From CAYSRC01 sp964433495 (GTDB taxonomy: Bacteria; Bacillota; Clostridia; Oscillospirales; Ruminococcaceae), in assembly GCA_964433495.1 (NCBI GenBank), contig CAYSRC010000027.1, positions 1 to 31,920 of the forward strand: a DNA stretch of 31,920 nucleotides, in the 5' to 3' direction. Below the pieces are notes generated by a model. The model searched no databases, was not told the origin of the DNA, and was given only the letters and a program-made list of their open reading frames with translations. Numbering within the stretch: position 1 is the stretch's first letter; every line of letters begins with the position of its first letter. The translations under genes and the position numbers were made by a program. Shown one piece after another: positions 23,769-31,920 of the stretch.

Positions 23769-23987
23769 GTGTAAACCTGCCGTATAGTTTTTTGCGCCCA
23801 AGCGGCGTCCGTATCCTGTTTTGAGCGGGGCGGCGGCAGGGCGTCCTTCGCCTAAAACCCGCGCCCCCGCTGCCCTTGTCCCGCCCGAGGGCGGCGTCCC
23901 CGGGGAGGCTTTGCCGCAATAAAATCGCCTTTTTCGATGTCAATCCGCCTGCACGAGCGCGGACGGCATCCCCGTTTTTTGTCCCCG

Positions 23988-25397
23988 TCAAACACCCGCG
24001 CGCTTTTGTCTGCCCTTGCGCGCGAGGCGGACGACAAACATAAGCCCCCGCACACACAGCTCGCAGCTCATTGCCGCCCACATGCCCGCGAGGCCGAAGC
24101 GGGGCGCGAGCAGCGCCGACGCCGGGATGCGGATAAGCCACATGCTCACAAGGTTCATGATGCTCGGCACAAGGGTGTCGCCCTCGCCCCGCAGCGCGCC
24201 CGAGATGACGATCGACGCGCCGAACAGCGGCTCGGCAAACGCCTCGATCCTGAGCGCGGAGGAGCCGAGCAGCCGTATCTCCTCGACGGGGGAGAGCATC
24301 CCGATCATCTCGTAGGAAAACGCGTACATCAGCACCCCTGTGAGCGCCATGACCCCCGCGCCTATCGCGGCCGATATCCATGCGAACTGCCGCCCGAGCT
24401 TTTTCCTGTCCGCGCCGAAGCTCTGCCCCACAAGGGTCGTCGCTGCGGCCGCGACGCCGTAGCCCGGCATGTAGCACAGGCTCTCGGCCGTCACCGCAAA
24501 CGAGTTTGCCGCAATCGACACGCTGCCGAGCGGCGCGACGATCCTTGTCGACATCACCTGTGCGCCGCCCATCACGACGCGCTCAAACGCGACGGGCAGC
24601 GCCATGCGCACCGCAGTCTTGAGGTCGTCCCACGACAGGACAAACCGCTCGCCCCGCCGGTAGGCGAGCTCGCCCGAGCGCACCGCCATAAACCACAAAA
24701 GGGCCGCGCCCGCCGCCGCGTGTGCAAGCGCCGTGCCGAGCGCCGCGCCCCGCACCCCGAGCCCCGCGCCCGGCAGCACGAACCGCAGGCCCAAAAAGCT
24801 GCGCTCGCAGGTGGGGAAGATGAGCAGCGCGTTAAAGACCACGTCGAGCGCGCACATCACCACCTGCATGATGCCCGGCGTCTTCATGTTGCCGCTGCAC
24901 TGAAGGACGCCCGCAGCGACGTTGTTGAGCTGCAAGAAGGGCAGCGAGAGTATGTAGATGAGAAAATAGCCCGAGGCGTCGGACAGCAGGGCCTCCTCCC
25001 CGCCGAGCCACCCCGGCAGACCCCCGCTTATCGCCGCGCCGAGCGCTGTCAGCGCAAGCGAAAAGGTGAGCGTGAAGAGGAGCGCGAGCTTGACGATGTT
25101 GCGCGCATCCCGCATCCTGCCTGCGCCGATTCGGTGGGACACGAGCACGGTAAAGCCGGTCGCCGCGGCCGAGCTGAGACCGCCGAACACCCATGTGCTC
25201 GTCGACACAAGGCCTATCGCCGCCGACTCGCTCGCGCCGAGCGAGCCCACCATCGACGCGTCGATGTACTGCATGACAATCGTCGAAAGCTGCGCCAGCA
25301 TCGCGGGCAGGCTCAGCATGAGCGGAAGCAGCACGCGTTCCCGCAGTGAAAGCTCCCGCCCGTCTCTGAGCTTTTTTAAAAGCGACTGCGTGTTCAA
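23988..25397 (-). CDS. MATE family efflux transporter
   Basis: A 469-residue, 12-helix multidrug and toxin extrusion protein in the cytoplasmic membrane, an Na+ or H+ antiporter. Two MATE repeats can be seen: LPAMLAQLSTIVMQYIDASM at the start and, halfway, ALPVAFERVVMGGAQVMSTR. The WVFGGLSSAAATGFTVLVSH and VAAAATTLVGQSFGADRKKL segments are characteristic. It starts at a TTG at 25397 with AGGGAG about 7 nt upstream. No ATG lies close by in a better position. Within the family it looks closest to the NorM/DinF-like Clostridial group; the substrate is unknown. It is downstream of the U32 gene but across a 309-nt gap, so probably independent. Confidence 0.9.
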   Translation of the reverse strand: MNTQSLLKKLRDGRELSLRERVLLPLMLSLPAMLAQLSTIVMQYIDASMVGSLGASESAAIGLVSTSTWVFGGLSSAAATGFTVLVSHRIGAGRMRDARNIVKLALLFTLTFSLALTALGAAISGGLPGWLGGEEALLSDASGYFLIYILSLPFLQLNNVAAGVLQCSGNMKTPGIMQVVMCALDVVFNALLIFPTCERSFLGLRFVLPGAGLGVRGAALGTALAHAAAGAALLWFMAVRSGELAYRRGERFVLSWDDLKTAVRMALPVAFERVVMGGAQVMSTRIVAPLGSVSIAANSFAVTAESLCYMPGYGVAAAATTLVGQSFGADRKKLGRQFAWISAAIGAGVMALTGVLMYAFSYEMIGMLSPVEEIRLLGSSALRIEAFAEPLFGASIVISGALRGEGDTLVPSIMNLVSMWLIRIPASALLAPRFGLAGMWAAMSCELCVRGLMFVVRLARKGRQKRAGV

Positions 25398-25706
25398 TTG
25401 ATTCTCCCTTTTCCCTCGGGGCGCGGCCGGCCTGTCAAAACCGACGCCCCGCCTTCGAAAAGCCGTGTATATCTGTCCTGCCGCAGGCAGCCCTGTACGG
25501 CGGCCTTCCCTGCGCCGTTCCCGGCCGAAGAGCTCGGGCGCACCCGGCGGCCCGTATACGCCTTCATCCCCGCCTCACACCGCTCTTCCGCCGCCCCCTG
25601 TCCGCTGTCTCGGGCACCCCCAAAAAACAGGCGGGCGGCGGTCGCGTTACGGGGCGTTTGGCCGGGGCAGTGTCGGCGCACCTCTTTTAAATCCCGCCCC
25701 GTGCCG
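25398..25706. other. 309-nt gap, no gene or clear signal
   Basis: GC-rich sequence between the U32 and MATE genes, both on the minus strand. I see no conserved repeat module, RNA gene or good terminator. A TTGACA at about 25434-25439 (minus) lacks a matching -10. Confidence 0.5.
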
Positions 25707-27767
25707 CTACTCGACCGTGCGGAAATAAAGCCCGGTCGTGCGCTTAAAAGCGGGCGGCCTGCCCGCCTTAAAGTCGGCGATCACCCGCGAGACGGTTTTT
25801 TCGTCCTCTGTCGTGAAAAACAGGGTGACAAAGTCGAGGCCCCGCAGCGGCTTGTCCGCGACGTACAGCGGCAGGGCGTTTAACAGCTCCTGATACCGCC
25901 TGTCCGCGCACAGCACGGTGAAGCGCTCTCCCCTGCGGTCGACAAGGCTCCTCTGTCCGCCGCACCCCGCGCAGCCCGACGCCGTCTGCGACGGGCACGC
26001 CCGCATGCGCATAAGGGGCAGGAAGCCGTACCCCACGATGCCCCGCGGCAGCGCGCCCCCGAGCGCCGCCGCCGCGTCGAGCCGCAGCTCAAACGACAGC
26101 GTCGCGTCCTCAAGCCCCATCGCCTCATATTCGCAGAGCGCCCGCGTGTTGTATATGTTGAGGCTGTGCCCGCCCGAGGCCTTAAGGCCCGCGTCCCCTG
26201 CAAGGCGTATCGCGCCGATGTTTTCGCAGACGCACCGCTCTACCCCGAGCGCCCTTGCCCGCTCGAGCATCCGGGCGGTTTTTTCCTCGTCACCCGGGAA
26301 CACGAGCGCCGGGATCTCGACCGCGAGCCGCCCGCCGCACCGCTCGACCGTCTCGGGGCTTTCGAGCGCCCGCGCGAGCGGCAGGATGACCCGATCGACC
26401 CCGTCGAGGTCGGCGAGGGGCAGCTGCCGTGCGCTCCTCACGCGCACCCGCAGCCCGGGCGCGCCGCGCCCTTTTGTTCCGCGTGGCTCCCACGGGGTAT
26501 ATTTCCCGAAGGGGTGCGGCTCGACCTCGCTTCTAAGGCCGAGCAATCCCTCGAGTGCCTCGCGCCGAAGGCGGTTGAGCTCGCCGCCCTTCACCGCGAC
26601 GCCGTCGCCGATTTCGCACGAAAGATTTTTGAGATAAAACGGGGTGCCGCCCGTCTTTTCGAGGCTCGCCCTTGCCCTCTGCGCGTCGAGCGCGACCGAC
26701 CGCGCCGCCTCGGGCTCGCCGCCCTCGACCGACACCGTGCGCGCGCCGTCGCTGACCGCAAGCCGCACCGGCTCGCCCGCCTTCGCGGAAAAGCGCATGT
26801 CGACCGCTGTGCCGGGGTACTCGTTTTTGTACAGCTCCCCCATGCTCGCCGCCGCGGCGCTCGCCCGCACATCCTCGGGCGTCCTGCGCCCGAACATCGC
26901 GAGGGTCCGTTTGCCCGTGAGGTAGCCGTCGGTAAAGCCCCCGCGGGAAAAGACGTCCCTGAGGCCCTGCTTGTCATACGCCCTGCCCTCGCGCGCAAGC
27001 CTGCACGCGGTGACCGCCGCCGCGACATAGTCGGGGCCCTTCATCCTGCCCTCTATCTTGAGCGAGCGCACCCCTGCGTCCGCGAGGGCCGCCATGCCGT
27101 CAATGTGGCTCATGTCCTTGAGCGAGAGCGCGTACTCCCTTTCCCCGCACCTGAAGTTGAGACGGCAGGGCTGCGCGCACCGCCCGCGGTTGCCGCTGCG
27201 CCCGCCGATCATCGAGGAGAGCCAGCAGTTGCCCGACACGCTCATGCACAGCGCGCCGTGCACAAACACCTCGACCTCCGCCGAGCAGCCGCGGCAGACC
27301 GCCCTTATCTCGTCAAGGGAGAGCTCACGCGCGAGCACAACGCGCTTAAAGCCCAGCCGCTCGAGCTGTTTTACCCCCGCGAGGTTGTGCACCGCCGTCT
27401 GCGTGCTCGCGTGCAGACTCAGCGAGGGACAAAGCTCTTTTACAAGCGACGCGACCGCGAGGTCCTGCACAATCACCGCGTCGGCGCCGCTTGCGGCGAT
27501 GCTCTCAAGCTCGCGCACGAGGTCGTCCGCTTCGTCGTCGCGCACAAGGGTGTTGAGCGTCACGTGCACCTTCACGCCGCGCGCGTGGGCATAGCGCACC
27601 GCCTGCCCCAGCTCCTCGGCGTCAAAGTTGTGCGCGCTCCCCCGCGCGTTAAACGCCTTGAGGCCGAGGTAGACGGCGTCCGCGCCCGCCCTGACCGCGG
27701 CGCTCAGCTGCTCGGGCCCGCCCGCGGGAGCCAATATCTCGGGAAACCTTCGCTCACAGCTCAGCAT
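25707..27767 (-). CDS. U32 family protein, RlhA/YdcP-like (U32 + DUF3656)
   Basis: A 686-residue protein of the peptidase U32 family. Members once called collagenases act as prephenate-dependent RNA hydroxylases (RlhA on 23S rRNA C2501; TrhP on tRNA U34). The N-terminal TIM-barrel-like domain begins PEILAPAGGPEQLSAAVRAG. The U32 signature runs from E166 to C181 (EVFVHGALCMSVSGNC), with Cys174, Cys181, Cys197 and Cys201 as the likely Fe-S ligands. A DUF3656-like middle and a C-terminal barrel repeat with CPSQTASGCAGCGG follow. Size and architecture fit RlhA better than the shorter TrhP proteins. I use the ATG at 27767 with AGAGG upstream; the 100-residue extension to 28067 is not family-like. 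Confidence 0.88.
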   Translation of the reverse strand: MLSCERRFPEILAPAGGPEQLSAAVRAGADAVYLGLKAFNARGSAHNFDAEELGQAVRYAHARGVKVHVTLNTLVRDDEADDLVRELESIAASGADAVIVQDLAVASLVKELCPSLSLHASTQTAVHNLAGVKQLERLGFKRVVLARELSLDEIRAVCRGCSAEVEVFVHGALCMSVSGNCWLSSMIGGRSGNRGRCAQPCRLNFRCGEREYALSLKDMSHIDGMAALADAGVRSLKIEGRMKGPDYVAAAVTACRLAREGRAYDKQGLRDVFSRGGFTDGYLTGKRTLAMFGRRTPEDVRASAAAASMGELYKNEYPGTAVDMRFSAKAGEPVRLAVSDGARTVSVEGGEPEAARSVALDAQRARASLEKTGGTPFYLKNLSCEIGDGVAVKGGELNRLRREALEGLLGLRSEVEPHPFGKYTPWEPRGTKGRGAPGLRVRVRSARQLPLADLDGVDRVILPLARALESPETVERCGGRLAVEIPALVFPGDEEKTARMLERARALGVERCVCENIGAIRLAGDAGLKASGGHSLNIYNTRALCEYEAMGLEDATLSFELRLDAAAALGGALPRGIVGYGFLPLMRMRACPSQTASGCAGCGGQRSLVDRRGERFTVLCADRRYQELLNALPLYVADKPLRGLDFVTLFFTTEDEKTVSRVIADFKAGRPPAFKRTTGLYFRTVE

Positions 27768-27913
27768 AACGCAACCTCTGACAAAAAAATGTAAAAACGC
27801 CGCACGCCGCAGCAAGGCGCGCAAAAAAGGCTCACGTGAAAAGCCCGCGCATCCCCGGCGAAAACGCGCTGCGGGGTACCGCATATGCCGTGCCCCGCGC
27901 GCATACAGTATAT

Positions 27914-27942
27914 ATTTTACCTTAAAGCGCGCCGCGGCACAA
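27914..27942 (-). promoter_or_regulatory. Possible promoter of the U32 gene
   Basis: Minus strand TTGTGC (27942-27937), a 17-nt spacer and TAAAAT (27919-27914), then ATA and TACTGTA. The -35 is poor, but the AT-rich island and the same -10/3 nt/TACTGTA layout as the ileS promoter support it. Confidence 0.45.
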
Positions 27943-28059
27943 TACTTTTTGGAGCTTTCGCGGCGGGATAAATTGCCGGGGGGAGGACAAAAGAAAGGTT
28001 TGAACGCTTCCCAAAGCCTGCGGAGGGTCCAAAAGCCTCCCTTGCCGTGTGAAAGCGGA

Positions 28060-28480
28060 AGGGGCATTTGACATTCGGCGCGATGTTATGCGCCTTCCGG
28101 GCTATCGTTCCTATTAAGCCCGACCGGCCGACTCTCCCTTTACACACACCCCGCATACTCTCGCGGGGCGTGGTCGCGCGTAAGCGGAACGGACGCGCGA
28201 CAGAATTCCCGAGAATATGGGAACCCCCGAACGCCGTACCGATTGCGTTCGGTAAGGGAGCCTAAGGGCCCCGGAACGTAAAGCCCCCCTTGTGCAAAGG
28301 GGGGAGGGCCGCAGAGCGGCGGGGGGATTGCCGGCGGCGAGCCGAGATCGTAACAAAAAGTCTTTTCGAATGACAAGGCTTTTCTCGGGCAATCCCTCCG
28401 TCGGCAACCCGTTTTACAGCGAACCCAAAAGCCCCCTTCCCGCGTGTCGTACACTTTACAATCGGATGATTTCACGGGAG
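28060..28480. repeat. Intergenic repeat block R5
   Basis: Between dnaJ (3' end) and the U32 gene. Module A lies inverted at about 28270-28410 relative to R2: read on the minus strand it starts CGACGGAGGGATTG, continues AAAAGCCTTGTC, then CTTTTTGTTACGATCTCGGC, then AATCCCCCCG, and ends in the C-run/TTTGCACAA/G-run hairpin. It is flanked at about 28229-28262 by the CGTACCGATTGCG/TTCGGTAAGGGAGCC module (as in R1, and reversed in R2 and R4). A module-B-like piece, GCGTAAGCGGAACGGACGCG, is at about 28179-28198, and GGCATTTGACATTCGG at about 28063-28078. No credible gene is present. Confidence 0.75.
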
Positions 28481-28534
28481 TATGTGAACCCCGCCGAGAC
28501 GCCTTGCCGATGCTATCGGCAGGGCGGGCTTAAG

Positions 28535-28615
28535 GCCGGGTCTCAAGTTCAAGGGGCTCAAGTTCAAAGGTCTCTGTTTCAAGCGCTCGGAATTCAAGGC
28601 CGTAAGCTCAAGGGC
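28535..28615. repeat. Degenerate short tandem TCAAG-rich repeat
   Basis: A direct repeat of period 15 (CTCAAGTTCAAGGGG at 28542-28556, then CTCAAGTTCAAAGGT) followed by looser copies (TTTCAAGCGCTCGG, AATTCAAGGCCGTAAG, CTCAAGGGCC). It lies beyond the dnaJ terminator, outside the modules shared with the other blocks. Confidence 0.55.
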
Positions 28616-28699
28616 CTGAGGGCAAAAGCTTGTCACAGGTTTGAAGCAGCAGGAAATGCCGCGCAGGTGCGAACGCAATTCAAAGCTTCACAGCAAACC

Positions 28700-28734
28700 G
28701 AAAAAGCCCCCCTTGTACAAAGAGAGGCTTTTTT
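28700..28734 (-). terminator. Rho-independent terminator of the dnaKJ operon
   Basis: On the minus strand a 14-bp stem (AAAAAGCCTCTCTT with its partner) and a TGTAC loop, ending in TTTTT. Two pairs are U-G wobbles in minus-strand RNA and would be A-C mismatches in plus-strand RNA, showing that it serves dnaJ, whose stop is 28 nt upstream. It resembles the hairpin part of repeat module A. Confidence 0.8.
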
Positions 28735-28761
28735 GACCGCCGGCGGGCGCCCCGCCCGCCG

Positions 28762-29943
28762 CTATTTTTCCGCGCCGAACATCTTCTTTATCCTGTCGGT
28801 GAAGCTCTTGCGCCGGTCGTAGTTTTTGTCGACGCTGAGCTGCTTTTCGAGGTCCTTGAGCGCCTGCTTTTGGTCGCGTGACAGCTTTCTCGGCACCTCG
28901 ATGGCGACCGTGACGTATTGGTCGCCCCTGTCCCTGCTGTTTATGTGCTGGATGCCCTTGCCCTTGAGCCTGAAAACGGTGTCGGGCTGCGTCCCCTCGG
29001 GGATGTTGAACTTTATCTTGCCGTCCACGGTGGGCACCAACACCTCGGCGCCGAGCGCGGCCTCGGTGAAGCTGACGGGGACGGTTACGTACACGTCAAA
29101 ATCGCGCCGCTCAAACAGCACGTCGGGCCTTATCGACACCACGACGACAACGTCGCCCGAAGGGCCGCCGTTGATGCCCGCGTCGCCCCGTCCGCGCAGA
29201 TTGAGGCTCTGCTCATCGTTTATCCCGGCGGGGACGGTGATCTCTATCTTGCGCTTGGCCTTGACCCTGCCGCTGCCGCCGCACTTGGGACAGGGCTTCT
29301 CGATCTTTTTACCCTTGCCCGCGCAGTCGGGGCAGGGCTTTGTCGAGCGCATGACGGTGCCGAACATGCTCTGCTGGACGGTGACGTACCCGGTGCCGCG
29401 GCAGGTCTCGCAGGTCACGGGGCTCGTGCCCTTAGCCGCGCCCGAGCCGCCGCACTCGTCGCAGGTCTCCATGACGCTGATGTTAATCGTCTTGACGCAG
29501 CCGTGGGCCGCCTCCATAAACGTAAGCGGCAGGCTTATGCGTATGTCCCCGCCGCGCTTGGGCGAGTTGGGCCCGCCGCGGCGCGCGCCCCCGCCGAAGC
29601 CGCCGAAGCCGCCGCCCCCGCCGAAGAACGAGCCGAACAGGTCGCCGAGATCCATCTCAAAGCCGCCGAAGCCCCCGCCGTATCCGCCTGCGCCCGCGCC
29701 CGCGCCGTAGCTCGGGTCGACGCCCGCGTGCCCGAACTGGTCGTACCGCGCGCGCTTCTCCTTGTCCGACAGCACCTCGTACGCCTCGCCCAGCTCTTTG
29801 AACTTGGCCTCGGCCGTCTTGTCGTCGGGGTTGAGGTCGGGGTGATACTTTTTGGCGAGCTTGCGGTAGGCGCTCTTTATCATGTCGTCCGTCGCGTTGC
29901 GGTCGACGCCCAACACCTCATAATAATCTCTTTTTTCTGCCAT
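28762..29943 (-). CDS. dnaJ: Chaperone protein DnaJ (type I Hsp40)
   Basis: Cytoplasmic co-chaperone that delivers unfolded clients to DnaK and stimulates its ATPase. The 393-residue product has the full type I layout: J domain (1-70) with HPD at 34-36, a long Gly/Phe region (about 75-120, very glycine-rich), a zinc-finger domain with four CxxCxGxG repeats (Cys161/164, 178/181, 204/207, 218/221), and two C-terminal beta domains ending about residue 350. The ATG at 29943 follows AAGGAT. It lies 192 nt downstream of dnaK with a strong hairpin between, so it is probably co-transcribed with dnaK but with its own stoichiometry. The terminator at 28700-28734 closes the unit. Confidence 0.98.
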   Translation of the reverse strand: MAEKRDYYEVLGVDRNATDDMIKSAYRKLAKKYHPDLNPDDKTAEAKFKELGEAYEVLSDKEKRARYDQFGHAGVDPSYGAGAGAGGYGGGFGGFEMDLGDLFGSFFGGGGGFGGFGGGARRGGPNSPKRGGDIRISLPLTFMEAAHGCVKTINISVMETCDECGGSGAAKGTSPVTCETCRGTGYVTVQQSMFGTVMRSTKPCPDCAGKGKKIEKPCPKCGGSGRVKAKRKIEITVPAGINDEQSLNLRGRGDAGINGGPSGDVVVVVSIRPDVLFERRDFDVYVTVPVSFTEAALGAEVLVPTVDGKIKFNIPEGTQPDTVFRLKGKGIQHINSRDRGDQYVTVAIEVPRKLSRDQKQALKDLEKQLSVDKNYDRRKSFTDRIKKMFGAEK

Positions 29944-30001
29944 ATATGCTAATATCCTTTTTGCGGTCGGGGCGTGCCGCCCCGTTCGGAATATGCCGCC
30001 C

Positions 30002-30031
30002 GCGCCGCGTCCCCCTTAAGGGACGCGGCGC
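30002..30031 (-). other. Stem-loop between dnaK and dnaJ
   Basis: A 12-bp perfect stem (GCGCCGCGTCCC at 30002-30013 with 30020-30031) around a 6-nt loop, extended by inner C/G pairs. It has no U-tract on the minus strand. Probably an mRNA-stabilising or processing element, or a partial attenuator that lowers dnaJ relative to dnaK. Confidence 0.6.
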
Positions 30032-30135
30032 AAAACGCCTCAAACGGAGCGGGAGGTTTTTGCACCGCCCCGCCCCGTCCTGTCAGCCCGCGCGGCGGCC
30101 CCCGATTTTAAAGGCCGCCGCGGTTTACTGCGTTG

Positions 30136-31920
<1,785 letters not shown>

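Noticed and set aside
25398..25706. TTGACA-like sequence upstream of the MATE gene as a promoter
   Set aside because: No -10-like sequence lies at a suitable distance.
27768..28067. 100-residue N-terminal extension of the U32 protein
   Set aside because: It is not similar to the family, crosses the probable promoter, and the ATG at 27767 has a ribosome binding site and the expected PEILAPAGG start.
6420..28480. The repeat blocks as a possible CRISPR array
   Set aside because: There is no regular repeat-spacer spacing, copies are on both strands and far apart, and no cas genes are present.

Overview
The window looks like a chromosomal segment of a high-GC, anaerobic, endospore-forming member of the Firmicutes (class Clostridia; a gut Oscillospiraceae-like lineage is a reasonable guess, not a proof). 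The evidence is a sporulation signalling gene (spoIIR), an isoleucine T-box leader in front of ileS, an NfnAB-type electron-bifurcating flavoenzyme pair, a ferredoxin-domain DUF362 protein, MEP-pathway isoprenoid synthesis (ispE) and a U32/RlhA-like protein. Most genes are on the minus strand. No phage, transposase, CRISPR array, rRNA or tRNA was seen.

Layout. 1-1622: an intergenic repeat, then an MFS transporter (+) closed by two C/G-rich hairpins. 6408 down to 1746 (-): a tight operon lrp/asnC - class I aminotransferase - DUF362 ferredoxin protein - ispE, in which all three junctions are 4-nt stop/start overlaps, followed by a terminator-like hairpin, a decayed 60-bp copy of the ispE 3' end and spoIIR. 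6420-8307: repeat block and comM (-). 8447-10863: nfnAB (+) with its own promoter and terminator. 10864-11824: one kilobase of non-coding repeat mosaic between convergent genes. 11825-15452 (-): a eukaryote-like (type 2) ileS under an Ile T-box and a strong sigma-A-type promoter, divergent from a LURP-one protein and a VOC/glyoxalase protein (+). 16680-17152: another repeat block. 21489 down to 17153 (-): a heterodimeric ABC exporter (one degenerate, one canonical ATP site) and a methyltransferase. 21842 down to 25397: a small Cys-rich protein, lepA and a MATE exporter (all -). 25707-27767 (-): U32 family protein. 27768-28761: repeat block. 28762-31920 (-): dnaJ and the 5'-truncated dnaK, which runs off the window.

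The least ordinary content is (i) a family of modular intergenic repeats, about 150-350 bp, at five loci, mostly at the 3' ends of transcription units and in both orientations; (ii) the coupled lrp-aminotransferase-DUF362-ispE operon; (iii) an Ile T-box whose antiterminator departs from the usual consensus; and (iv) the ispE gene fragment. I did not find a convincing wholly new system. The remaining genes are housekeeping or common accessory families. Product calls come from reading motifs, with no database search.
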